From positions 1 to 11,743 of the forward strand of contig JALTGJ010000174.1 of NCBI GenBank assembly GCA_027077185.1: DNA of 11,743 nucleotides, written 5' to 3'. The position numbers and the translations under genes were made by a program. The notes under the pieces are model-generated. The model was given only the letters and a program-made list of their open reading frames with translations, did no database searches and was not told the DNA's origin. Shown one piece after another: positions 1 through 7,184 of the stretch (position 1 is its first letter; every line of letters starts with the position of its first letter). Origin of the DNA: Spirochaetales bacterium. GTDB taxonomy: Bacteria; Spirochaetota; Spirochaetia; B11-G9.

Positions 1-474
1 TATTACGGCAGTGCAAGTGTCTCTCTGAAGAATTTTGATGCATCTACAGCAGCCGGCCGGGGTGCAAGTTATTATCAGACAGTTCCCCCTGCAATGAGTA
101 CAGTTTCTGAAGCCGATGCTCTTAACAATGCAGTTGCTTCAGCTACTTTTAATGCTATAAAAAAAGCCGTTGATCAGGCACGAAGTTATACACGAAAAGA
201 ACTGACTCAGGGAATTAAATATGATCTTGTAATTCAGAATACAAGTGATTCCCGATTAATGAGGACCTTTATGAAAAAAATGGAGAGGAAGGTTAAATCT
301 ATAAAGAGGATTTCAACTTCTCCCGAAGAAACAAAGTACGATGTTAGACTTATCGGCAGAATTGAAGATCTGGAAGATTTGGTTTACGATGTTTCAGAAG
401 GTCTTGACGGACTTGAAGGTATGTCTCTGGTATATCAGAGAGGTAATTCAATTACATTTGATTCTGGTCTGTAA
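1..474 (+). CDS. C-terminal part of an uncharacterised envelope-type protein (5' end outside window)
   Basis: The frame is open from the first base, so the 5' end is missing; 157 residues and the stop are visible. The ATG at 94 lies inside this open frame and is probably not the true start. The visible part begins with an alternating beta-strand pattern (GSASVSLKNFD), then a Ser/Ala-rich helix (EADALNNAVASATFNAIKKA), then an alpha/beta stretch rich in basic residues around MKKMERKVKSIKRIS that ends in GMSLVYQRGNSITFD. The strand followed by an Ala-rich helix resembles the C-terminus of the next gene, the lipoprotein at 487-1986, so the two may share a domain type seen in LPP20/FlgT/CsgG-like envelope proteins; that is an inference from pattern only. 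The stop codon is followed directly by the Shine-Dalgarno sequence of the lipoprotein gene 12 bases on, which indicates one operon. The function is not recognised. Confidence 0.75.
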   Translation, partial: YYGSASVSLKNFDASTAAGRGASYYQTVPPAMSTVSEADALNNAVASATFNAIKKAVDQARSYTRKELTQGIKYDLVIQNTSDSRLMRTFMKKMERKVKSIKRISTSPEETKYDVRLIGRIEDLEDLVYDVSEGLDGLEGMSLVYQRGNSITFDSGL

Positions 475-489
475 AGGAGAATTTCTTTG
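475..489 (+). promoter_or_regulatory. Strong ribosome binding site that fixes a TTG start
   Basis: AGGAGA sits immediately after the upstream TAA stop and about 7 bases before TTG at 487. No ATG occurs nearby in frame, and starting at TTG gives a complete lipoprotein signal peptide, so TTG is the likely start. Confidence 0.7.
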
Positions 490-1986
490 AAAAGAAAAAA
501 CAATTTATTATTTTATACAATATTTTCACTTTTTATTCTTATTTTTATAACCATTGGTTGTTCGTCAGTTCCCATGTCTGAAAGTAAGGGTACTTTACCT
601 TCATGGGTAACAATGCCTCCGGCTGATACCAGTGATACTGTTTACTTTATTGGAGCAGGTTCTGACTCATCCGGGGATACTGCCATGGCCAGAACTCTGG
701 CTGGTGCGGATGTAGTTTCTTCTATTACAAAATTTTTAGGTGTAAAAGTCAGCTCTGAAACAACAGTAACGGCTAAGGATACACTGGATAAATTTACTTC
801 AAATCTTGATCAGACTATTCAAGAAAGTTCCAGCGCTCAAATAGGTGATTTCAAAATTATTGAGTCTTTTACAGAGAAAAATGGTGAAATTGTAAATGTT
901 TATTTGTTAGGAGCGTATAATAAGAAGGCTCTCCTGGAGGAGCAGTCAAGGATAAAAGCTGTCTTTGCAGAGCAGCGAGAGGCAATATCAGGTCCGGAAG
1001 CTGAAGGTGATACTCTTACAGCTTCAAATGCCTACTATGCTGCAGCTGTAAAGTACATTGAAGCAGCAGCAGCTGCTTCAACAACTGATATTGATAATGC
1101 AGATATTAAATTCGAACGAAATATGAACAAGGCCAGAAAAGCTATTGGAAGTATTAATCTATATGCTCTAAATGATAACATTAATGCGTTTATAAAACAG
1201 ACTTTTACTGAACCTTTTAATCTTAAAATTACAGGTACCCCAGGGATAGATGGAAAAGTACTGGAAGGTGTCCCTGTTAAAATAAGCTATAAAATCGTAA
1301 GACCTAATGGAAGGAAAAGTATCAGGGTTGAATCCACTGTCTCAGATAAGGATGGAAGAGTTTCCTTTTTAAGACCCCCTGCTAATTTTGTAGGTACAGA
1401 AAGAGTTACAATGTCTCTGGATTTTACCTCCCCTCTCGAAACACTGGAAAATGTTCCGGACCGTCTATATCCACAGCTTGAAGCGTTGGAAAAGCTTGTA
1501 AAATCCAGGAGTGTTGGTTTTACTTATAATGTAATCTCCAGAGCGAAGGAAATAGCTACTGCAGTTATGATTATAGATCAGGATAATAGCGGTGCTCCTA
1601 CAGGAAAAACAGAAACTACATCTGGAATTATGGAAGTTCTTACTGCCCATGGTTTTTCTATCCGCTCAATAGATGTTGACAAATCCATTCTTGCTATGGG
1701 AGATGAGAGTCTGATTAAAGCTATTGCAGGTAAGTATGCCGGAAGGTTTAAACGAATTGTCTTTGGAAGTGTCGGGATTAGTGATTTCCAAAAAGACGGG
1801 GACAAATTTACAGTTAAAGTTTCGGGTGATATTAAAGTAGCTGATTTAGCAACTGGTAAGATTATTTATAATTCAGGAAATAAATTTAAGACAGCAATAG
1901 GCAGTAATGCTTCCAGTGCTATGTCTGCAGCCTTTAAACAGTTTGGAAAGGTTGTTGGAGAGTCAATGGCTAACAGTCTGCCCTAG
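487..1986 (+). CDS. LPP20-family-like lipoprotein with Ig-like and C-terminal alpha/beta domains
   Basis: Predicted 499-residue lipoprotein. Residues 1-24 form a lipoprotein signal (basic KRK, long hydrophobic core) ending in ITIG with Cys25 as the lipidation site, a relaxed lipobox of the kind common in spirochaetes. After a short Ser-rich tether, residues 38-150 match the LPP20-like pattern: PSWV near residue 38, YFIGAG at 53-58, then Ala-rich helices and a VYLLGAY strand. Residues 175-235 are helical and Ala-rich. Residues 240-320 look like a beta-sandwich of the Ig or carboxypeptidase-regulatory type (GVPVKISYKI, then DKDGRVSF). Residues 345-499 form an alpha/beta domain ending in a strand-turn-strand around DLATGKIIY and an Ala-rich helix. 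It probably sits in the outer membrane facing the periplasm. The start is TTG with a strong ribosome binding site. It follows the partial gene closely and precedes a hairpin terminator, so it is the last gene of its operon. LPP20-type proteins occur near flagellar and envelope genes; the exact role is unknown. Confidence 0.8.
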   Translation: MKRKNNLLFYTIFSLFILIFITIGCSSVPMSESKGTLPSWVTMPPADTSDTVYFIGAGSDSSGDTAMARTLAGADVVSSITKFLGVKVSSETTVTAKDTLDKFTSNLDQTIQESSSAQIGDFKIIESFTEKNGEIVNVYLLGAYNKKALLEEQSRIKAVFAEQREAISGPEAEGDTLTASNAYYAAAVKYIEAAAAASTTDIDNADIKFERNMNKARKAIGSINLYALNDNINAFIKQTFTEPFNLKITGTPGIDGKVLEGVPVKISYKIVRPNGRKSIRVESTVSDKDGRVSFLRPPANFVGTERVTMSLDFTSPLETLENVPDRLYPQLEALEKLVKSRSVGFTYNVISRAKEIATAVMIIDQDNSGAPTGKTETTSGIMEVLTAHGFSIRSIDVDKSILAMGDESLIKAIAGKYAGRFKRIVFGSVGISDFQKDGDKFTVKVSGDIKVADLATGKIIYNSGNKFKTAIGSNASSAMSAAFKQFGKVVGESMANSLP

Positions 1987-2031
1987 ATAGTAGGGAAGGG
2001 TTTGAAACTCTTCCCTACTATTTCATTTTTT
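1987..2031 (+). terminator. Rho-independent terminator after the lipoprotein gene
   Basis: A perfect 12-bp stem (1987-1998 with 2010-2021) extends by four more pairs, one of them G-U, to a 3-base loop at 2003-2005. It is followed by T-rich sequence including T6 at 2026-2031. It begins one base after the lipoprotein stop. The right arm contains the stop codon of the convergent gene at 2018-2446. On the minus strand the hairpin is not followed by a T tract, so it should act mainly rightward. Confidence 0.85.
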
Positions 2032-2446
2032 CCTTTAATTTTTTTAGATCATTATCTACTTCTATGTCAATTATTTTATTTTCCAATTCTATATTTTTGC
2101 TGTCCCCAATCAGTTTTTCCATATCTTCAAGAAGTTTAGCAGGGTTAACAGAAGGTTGTTCCTGCAGCTTGTTTGTAGATTCCAGGGCATTGCCAGCTTC
2201 GGATTTTAGTTCTATCAGTTTGCTTATTAAATATTTAATACTGTCTTGAATATTTTCAACCTGATTTTCTGCCTCGCTCTGGAGTTTTATTTTGCTGTTT
2301 TCTTTAGCCAGTTTTGCTCTGTTTTCCCATTTTTTTAATTCTTCCTGTTTTGTTAAATATTTCTTTTCCAGAATTTTGTATTCTGTTTTAATTGTAATAT
2401 AATATTCTCTGTCATATGTTGATTTAGTATTTAATATTGAACCCAT
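2018..2446 (-). CDS. Small coiled-coil protein, possibly a minimal PspA/IM30-like protein
   Basis: 142 residues, strongly charged, with almost continuous helix and heptad-like spacing between residues 20 and 95 and again near the C-terminus. There is no signal peptide or membrane segment, so it is expected in the cytoplasm. A textbook ribosome binding site (GGAGGAG, 5 bases before ATG) supports both the gene and its start. Features that recall the PspA/IM30 family are a KKWENRAKLAKE segment near residues 38-49, like the Trp-Glu-x-x-Ala helix of PspA, and a terminal EVDNDLKKLKEKM resembling the VDxELxxLK end of that family. It is far shorter than PspA (about 220 residues) and lacks the N-terminal amphipathic membrane-binding helix, so the family link is tentative. 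It stands alone, divergent from the toxin-antitoxin pair and convergent with the lipoprotein gene, whose terminator hairpin covers its stop codon. Confidence 0.75.
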   Translation of the reverse strand: MGSILNTKSTYDREYYITIKTEYKILEKKYLTKQEELKKWENRAKLAKENSKIKLQSEAENQVENIQDSIKYLISKLIELKSEAGNALESTNKLQEQPSVNPAKLLEDMEKLIGDSKNIELENKIIDIEVDNDLKKLKEKMK

Positions 2447-2451
2447 GTTCG

Positions 2452-2458
2452 CTCCTCC
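2452..2458 (-). promoter_or_regulatory. Strong Shine-Dalgarno for the coiled-coil gene
   Basis: On the minus strand GGAGGAG lies 5 bases before the ATG whose first base is 2446. This is the best ribosome binding site in the window and the main reason to accept this small gene as real. Confidence 0.8.
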
Positions 2459-2577
2459 ATACTTGAAATTTATAGTTCTCCCTGATAAAACCTACTATAT
2501 CATATATGAAATAAGCATTTTAGGTTTAAGCCCCTCAGGTAACAGAAATTTAGGGTATAAATTACATTTTAAACTGA

Positions 2578-2612
2578 TTTACTTTACGTAAAATATGTGG
2601 TATATTTTATAC
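2578..2612 (+). promoter_or_regulatory. Promoter with overlapping palindromic operator candidates for the toxin-antitoxin pair
   Basis: A -35-like TTTACT (2578-2583) and a -10-like TATATT (2601-2606) are separated by 17 bases, placing the start point about 13 bases before the antitoxin ATG. A perfect 10-bp palindrome TTTACGTAAA (2583-2592) lies in the spacer, and an inverted repeat GTATA-TTT-TATAC (2600-2612) covers the -10. Ribbon-helix-helix antitoxins commonly bind such palindromes to repress their own operon, so these are the natural operator candidates. The operator role is inferred. Confidence 0.5.
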
Positions 2613-2624
2613 GTGGAGAAAGCT

Positions 2625-2879
2625 ATGAATAAAAAATTAACTTTGTCTTTAGATAAGGTAATAATTGAACAAGCTAAGTTATATGCACACAGTCATCGTG
2701 AATCTTTATCACAAATGGTTGAAAATTATTTTAGATTTGTTACATCTGAAACAAAAGAAAAAAAAATTAAAGTTGCACCAGTTGTAAATGAATTATTGGG
2801 GTCAATCAAAGTTCAGGATAATTTTGATTATGACAAAGTTAAGTCTGAATATTTGGAAAAGAAGTACTTAAGTGATTAA
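2625..2879 (+). CDS. DUF6364-type antitoxin (predicted ribbon-helix-helix)
   Basis: 84-residue protein. The N-terminal KKLTLSLDK strand followed by two helices (VIIEQAKLYAHSHRESLSQMVENYFRFV) matches the DUF6364 pattern, a ribbon-helix-helix-like DNA-binding antitoxin family usually paired with PIN-domain toxins. The C-terminal half (residues 45-84), charged and Lys/Glu-rich, is likely the part that wraps the toxin. I chose the ATG at 2625 because GGAG lies 6 bases upstream; an in-frame ATG at 2595 lies before the -10 element and would put ten non-conserved residues in front. The stop overlaps the toxin start by 8 bases, so translation of the two is probably coupled. Expected roles are neutralising the toxin and repressing the shared promoter. 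The pair assignment is confident; the biological trigger is unknown. Confidence 0.85.
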   Translation: MNKKLTLSLDKVIIEQAKLYAHSHRESLSQMVENYFRFVTSETKEKKIKVAPVVNELLGSIKVQDNFDYDKVKSEYLEKKYLSD

Positions 2880-3303
2880 AATTTTTATCGATTCTGATAT
2901 TATTCTGGATTTACTTTTAAGAAGAAAAGAATTTGAAAGTGCTGCAGAACTCATGACCGGATTGGTGGAAAAGAAATATCTTGGGTATACTACACCTATA
3001 GTTGTGGCTAATATTCATTATATAATGACAAAGCTGGAAAACAAAACTAAATCTATTGAAAATATAAAGAAATTAAGAAAATTTATTTCAATTTTAACTA
3101 TTGATGAAGAAATTATTGACGATGCACTATCATTGAGAGCGAATGATTTTGAAGATTCAATACAATATCTTACATCAGAGAAACATGAAATGGATTTTGT
3201 AATTACCAGAAATAAAAAAGATTATAAGAAGTGTAAACTAACGGTTTTAGATGCCCGGGAATTTCTGAAGCTGGATAAAAACTCTAAAAATCAAATTACC
3301 TAA
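2872..3303 (+). CDS. PIN-domain toxin, predicted ribonuclease of a type II toxin-antitoxin pair
   Basis: 143 residues, one PIN domain. Visible acidic residues fit the metal-binding site: Asp7 and Asp9 in FIDSDIILDLLL, Asp95 in NDFEDSIQY, and Asp108 in MDFVITRNKKDY, where the ITRN-x-x-D turn is characteristic. The segment VVANIHYIM (45-52) stands where many PIN proteins carry a Glu; the Asn-type variant is usual in the PIN subgroup paired with DUF6364 antitoxins. The start is GTG, overlapping the antitoxin gene by 8 bases with no strong ribosome binding site of its own, so it should be translated by coupling, keeping the toxin at or below antitoxin levels. PIN toxins cleave RNA, often tRNA or rRNA; the target cannot be read from sequence. 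The pair lies directly before three tRNA/rRNA modification genes. The C-terminus (LKLDKNSKNQIT) is a loose charged tail. Confidence 0.85.
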   Translation: MIKIFIDSDIILDLLLRRKEFESAAELMTGLVEKKYLGYTTPIVVANIHYIMTKLENKTKSIENIKKLRKFISILTIDEEIIDDALSLRANDFEDSIQYLTSEKHEMDFVITRNKKDYKKCKLTVLDAREFLKLDKNSKNQIT

Positions 3304-3324
3304 AAGGCTTTTTTAAGGATTGTT

Positions 3325-4689
3325 ATGGAAGATCTTGGTTACGATACTGATGAACCAATTGTAGCGCTGGCTACTGCAATGAGAGAGAGTGCAATTGCTG
3401 TTATACGTACAAGTGGTGTAAACAGTGTAAAATTATTTTCCAAAGTTTTTTCAAATTCCAAAGGAATTCTTAATTCCAAAGGGTTTACCCTGCACTATGG
3501 ATATATAGTAGATGAAGAAAGCGGGAATAAAATTGATGAAGTTACAGCAGCAGTATATCGATCTCCAAAAAGTTATACAGGACAGGAAAGTGTGGAAATT
3601 TTCTGTCATGGGAGTCTGCCGGGAATTGAATCTATAATTACTGTGTTGAAGAATGCAGGGTTTAGGGACGCAGCTCCGGGAGAATTCACAATGCGAGCTT
3701 TTCTAAATGGTAAAATGGATTTAAGTCAGGCAGAAGCAGTCGCCGAGATTGTTCAGTCCAGGTCAAAACAGGCTCATTCTCTTGCATTGAAAAGATTATC
3801 AGGTGCTGTTTACAGCAGAATAAATTTTGTAAAGAAAATATTAATAAATTTAATGAGCCTTATCGAAGTTCAGCTGGATTACCCGGATGATGAAATTGGA
3901 GAGGAGACAAATCTATCACCGAAACCATTATATGAAGCAGAGAGTGAAATTACTAAACTTATAGATAGTTACAGGGTTGGTAAAATATTTCATGAAGGTG
4001 TGACAGTTGCACTTGCAGGTGGGACAAATGCGGGGAAATCATCTCTCTTTAATCTTTTTCTTAGAGAAGATCGTTCAATAGTATCTGAATTAAGCGGGAC
4101 AACCAGAGATTTTATAGAAAGCTGGATATCTATTGATGGTATTCCGGTCCGTCTGATAGATACCGCTGGAATAAGGGATGCTTCACATCCTGTAGAAAAG
4201 GAAGGTATAAGGCGCAGTGAAGAAATAATTAAAAATTCTTCCCTTGTACTGTATATTATAGATGGAAGCATTGGCATGACAGAAGAAGATAAAGGTGTTT
4301 ATGCAAAATATAAAGAGAATAAAGCTTATATTTTTGTTTGGAATAAAATTGATGCATCTGTTGGGAATCCTGAAAATAATTTTATAAAAGTCAGTGCAAT
4401 GAGTGGAGAAGGATTTGCTTCTATGGAGAGTATTATTTCTTCCAGGCTTACAGGGGTTCATGTTACTGGAACAGAACTAATGATAGATTCATTACGTCAG
4501 AAGGATCTTCTTGTTAAAGCAAAAAAAGCCCTTGGGAATGTAAGAACTTCTATGGAAAATAATGTATCTCTCGATGCAATTGCCATGGATTTAAAGGATG
4601 CTCTTGACGCAATTGGCGAAATAACAGGAGAAGTAAGTTCAGTAGATATACTTAATAATATATTCTCCGGGTTTTGTGTAGGAAAATAA
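3325..4689 (+). CDS. mnmE: tRNA uridine-5-carboxymethylaminomethyl modification GTPase MnmE
   Basis: 454 residues, normal length for MnmE (TrmE/ThdF). With MnmG it installs the (carboxymethyl)aminomethyl group at C5 of wobble uridine 34 in a set of tRNAs, using a folate one-carbon donor and GTP hydrolysis. The N-terminal folate-binding domain (about 10-125) begins with [18 protein letters not shown]. The G domain sits within the helical domain: P-loop GGTNAGKS at 232-239, GTTRD at 258-262, DTAG at 279-282, NKID at 340-343 and a VSAMSGEG G5-like motif. Glu291, in the VEKEGI segment after the DTAG loop, matches the catalytic Glu of the E. coli enzyme. The C-terminus ends FCVGK, retaining the essential Cys (Cys451). 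The P-loop has Thr234 where many MnmE proteins have Pro. The ATG at 3325 follows AAGGAT at suitable spacing. It begins 21 bases after the toxin gene and is followed one base later by mnmG. Confidence 0.97.
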   Translation: MEDLGYDTDEPIVALATAMRESAIAVIRTSGVNSVKLFSKVFSNSKGILNSKGFTLHYGYIVDEESGNKIDEVTAAVYRSPKSYTGQESVEIFCHGSLPGIESIITVLKNAGFRDAAPGEFTMRAFLNGKMDLSQAEAVAEIVQSRSKQAHSLALKRLSGAVYSRINFVKKILINLMSLIEVQLDYPDDEIGEETNLSPKPLYEAESEITKLIDSYRVGKIFHEGVTVALAGGTNAGKSSLFNLFLREDRSIVSELSGTTRDFIESWISIDGIPVRLIDTAGIRDASHPVEKEGIRRSEEIIKNSSLVLYIIDGSIGMTEEDKGVYAKYKENKAYIFVWNKIDASVGNPENNFIKVSAMSGEGFASMESIISSRLTGVHVTGTELMIDSLRQKDLLVKAKKALGNVRTSMENNVSLDAIAMDLKDALDAIGEITGEVSSVDILNNIFSGFCVGK

Positions 4690-4690
4690 A

Positions 4691-6544
4691 ATGGATTATG
4701 ATGTAATTGTTATAGGTGGTGGACATGCAGGTATTGAAGCCTGTCTGGCTGCAGCAAGATTAAATTTTAGAACTTTGTTAATAACCCAGAGTCTTGATTC
4801 GATAGGCAGGTTGTCCTGTAATCCTGCTATTGGAGGACTTTCCAAGGGCAATATTGTTAGAGAAGTTGATGCCCTTGGCGGTGAAATGGGAAAATTGATA
4901 GATGCTACAATGATACAATTTCGAACGCTGAACAAACGTAAAGGGCCGGCTGTTCAGGCTCCCAGAGCCCAGGCTGATAAGTTCTCATACAACAGGCTTG
5001 CAAAGGAAACTTTGGAAAATCAGGCAAATTTATTCCTGTTTCAGGATACTGTTGTGGATCTTCTAACTGATAAAAAGGGAAGTTCTGTTGCAGGTGTTAT
5101 TACAGAAAGAGGTAATAGAATAAGTTCCAAAGCAGTTGTTCTCACCACCGGTACATTTATGGAAGGAAAGGTTTTTATTGGTGAATATCAGGTTTCTTCC
5201 GGGAGATTAGGTGAACCTGCTGCCATAGGTCTGGGTGATTCCCTTCGTAAAATGGGTTTTAGTCTTGGGCGGATGAAAACAGGAACTCCTGCAAGAGTTT
5301 CTGCATCCTCTCTAAATTTTGATCGTATGGAAGAGCAGCCCGGAGATAGGATAATGCTTCCGTTTTCATTTAGTACAAGGGAAATTTCACGTCCTTCAGT
5401 TCCTTGTTTTATTACCTTTACAAATGCAAAAACTCATGAAATTATAGATGCCAATATGAGCAGATCTCCTCTTTATGGTGGTGATATTGTCGGGAAGGGA
5501 CCCAGATACTGTCCTTCACTGGAAGATAAGGTTGTTAGATTTCCCGATAGAGAAAGGCATCAGATTTTTGTAGAACCCGAAGGCATAGGAAGCCAGGAAA
5601 TGTACTTGAATGGTATTTCCACTTCTCTTCCGGAAGATGTTCAGCTGGATTTTCTACGTACTATTCCCGGGCTTGAGAACGTAGAGATTATGCGCCCTGG
5701 TTATGCAGTGGAATATGATTATATGGATCCTACTGGTTTATATCCTTCTCTTGAGACTAAAAGACTGTCTGGTCTGTTTGTTGCAGGACAGACAAACGGT
5801 ACTTCAGGATATGAGGAAGCTGCATGTCAGGGATTAATGGCTGGAATAAATGCATCAATGAAACTTCAGGGAAAGGAAGCTCTGGTTCTGTCCAGAGATA
5901 TTGCTTATACCGGTGTATTAATTGATGATCTTGTAACAATGGGTACAGAAGAACCCTATAGAATGTTTACTTCGAGAGCCGAATATCGATTGAATCTAAG
6001 ACATGATTCTGCTGATATACGTCTTAGTCCCTATGGGTATCGTGCAGGTCTGTTAAGTGATGAAAAAATTGAAAAGTTGCAGGATAAAATAAAGGGAATC
6101 GAAGAAATTAAAACACTTCTTGAAAACAGGTATCTGAATGAAAAAGATATAAAACTTGATCCCGAAAATTTTGCACAGCATATTGGAAAGAGTTTCAGTC
6201 AGGTTCTTAAAAATCCTGAAGTCTCATTAAATCAGCTTATAAAACTTGAAGATTCTCTAACTAAATTTCCTGATAGTTATATTTCACATACAGAGCTGGA
6301 TATTAAGTATGATGGGTATATTAAAAGGCAGCTGCAGCAGGTAGACCGTTTTCATAAAATGGAAAAAAGAAAAATACCGGATAGTTTTGATTATGATACA
6401 GTTGAGGGAATATCTTCTGAATCCAGAGAAAAATTAAAAAAAATAAGACCAATTTCTATTGGACAGGCCTCTCGTATTTCCGGAGTTAGAAATTCTGATA
6501 TTGCAGTTTTAATGGTTTTATTAAAAAGGAAGAAAAATGATTGA
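4691..6544 (+). CDS. mnmG: tRNA uridine-5-carboxymethylaminomethyl modification FAD enzyme MnmG
   Basis: 617 residues, full length for MnmG (GidA), the FAD- and NADH-dependent partner of MnmE in wobble-uridine modification in the cytoplasm. The N-terminal FAD-binding motif [11 protein letters not shown] lies at 7-17. Both catalytic cysteines are present: Cys43 in SCNPAIGG and Cys274 in [10 protein letters not shown]. Other family blocks are [12 protein letters not shown] (85-96), KTGTPARV (196-203), [19 protein letters not shown] and [16 protein letters not shown]. The C-terminal helical domain, which contacts MnmE and tRNA, ends with [17 protein letters not shown], the usual end of the family. 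The start ATG comes one base after the mnmE stop and the 3' end overlaps rsmG by 8 bases, so the three are co-transcribed and probably translationally coupled. No key residue is missing. Confidence 0.98.
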   Translation: MDYDVIVIGGGHAGIEACLAAARLNFRTLLITQSLDSIGRLSCNPAIGGLSKGNIVREVDALGGEMGKLIDATMIQFRTLNKRKGPAVQAPRAQADKFSYNRLAKETLENQANLFLFQDTVVDLLTDKKGSSVAGVITERGNRISSKAVVLTTGTFMEGKVFIGEYQVSSGRLGEPAAIGLGDSLRKMGFSLGRMKTGTPARVSASSLNFDRMEEQPGDRIMLPFSFSTREISRPSVPCFITFTNAKTHEIIDANMSRSPLYGGDIVGKGPRYCPSLEDKVVRFPDRERHQIFVEPEGIGSQEMYLNGISTSLPEDVQLDFLRTIPGLENVEIMRPGYAVEYDYMDPTGLYPSLETKRLSGLFVAGQTNGTSGYEEAACQGLMAGINASMKLQGKEALVLSRDIAYTGVLIDDLVTMGTEEPYRMFTSRAEYRLNLRHDSADIRLSPYGYRAGLLSDEKIEKLQDKIKGIEEIKTLLENRYLNEKDIKLDPENFAQHIGKSFSQVLKNPEVSLNQLIKLEDSLTKFPDSYISHTELDIKYDGYIKRQLQQVDRFHKMEKRKIPDSFDYDTVEGISSESREKLKKIRPISIGQASRISGVRNSDIAVLMVLLKRKKND

Positions 6545-7184
6545 GAGCTCTAATATTCTAAAAAATGGGCTCGATATAATCGGAATTAGATATTCCTCAA
6601 GACAATTTAAAATGATGGAATTGTATATTAGTGAAATTGAACTATGGAATACAAAATACAAACTTGTCAGTGCAGGAGGAGAAGCCTTAATTGTAAGGCA
6701 TATTCTGGATTCTCTTTCTGCAGTCCCGGTGTTAAATAAGTTATCCTTTTCTACTGCTGCTGATGTTGGTTCAGGGGCAGGACTTCCTGGAATTCCTCTT
6801 GCAGTTTTTTTTCCGGAAGTAGAATTCTCCTTAATTGAGAGATCCGGCAGGCGCTCAGGTTTTTTAAGAAATGTTATAAGTCTATTAAATATAGGAAACA
6901 GGGTGCAGGTTGTTGAATCAGGAATTGAGCAGGTATCTAAAAGTTATGATTTAGTACTATTCAGAGCATTCAGGAAACTTGAAGACTACTACATGGAACT
7001 TGATCGAATAACATTACCGGAAGGTTTTTTATTTGCATATAAAGGGAAATTAATAAGTATCAAAAAAGAAATAAGCGGGTTAAATATACCGGTCAATACC
7101 GAAATTATACCTGCAAAGGTACCTTTTTTGGATGAAGAGAGAAATTTCCTTATTTTTACTCAACCTTTTCCAGGTAAGACATAA
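6537..7184 (+). CDS. rsmG: 16S rRNA (guanine-527-N7)-methyltransferase RsmG
   Basis: 215 residues, usual size for RsmG (GidB), which uses S-adenosylmethionine to methylate N7 of G527 in 16S rRNA; loss of it in other bacteria gives low-level streptomycin resistance. The diagnostic RHILDSL block is at 54-60, the SAM-binding loop [15 protein letters not shown] at 76-90, and the later RAF and YKGK segments are also present (RAF at 143-145). The common NLTAI motif before RHILDSL is changed to YKLVSAGG. The start ATG overlaps the end of mnmG by 8 bases, with AAGGAAG just upstream as ribosome binding site. The 3' end overlaps the end of the leftward TPR gene by 29 bases, with no clear terminator between them. 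Confidence 0.95.
   Translation: MIESSNILKNGLDIIGIRYSSRQFKMMELYISEIELWNTKYKLVSAGGEALIVRHILDSLSAVPVLNKLSFSTAADVGSGAGLPGIPLAVFFPEVEFSLIERSGRRSGFLRNVISLLNIGNRVQVVESGIEQVSKSYDLVLFRAFRKLEDYYMELDRITLPEGFLFAYKGKLISIKKEISGLNIPVNTEIIPAKVPFLDEERNFLIFTQPFPGKT

Noticed and set aside
1060..1085. GCA/GCT repeat tract in the lipoprotein gene as a possible slippage switch
   Set aside because: It is a short, imperfect run of Ala codons in a helical Ala-rich region, too short and irregular to suggest phase variation.
2447..2530. Promoter for the leftward coiled-coil gene (TATGAT or TATAGT near 2487-2497 on the minus strand)
   Set aside because: Several -10-like words exist in this AT-rich stretch, but none has a good -35 at 16-18 bases, so no single promoter can be supported.
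2595..2624. Ten-residue N-terminal extension of the antitoxin from ATG at 2595
   Set aside because: This ATG precedes the likely -10 element, so it would not be in the mRNA, and the DUF6364 pattern begins at the ATG at 2625, which has its own ribosome binding site.
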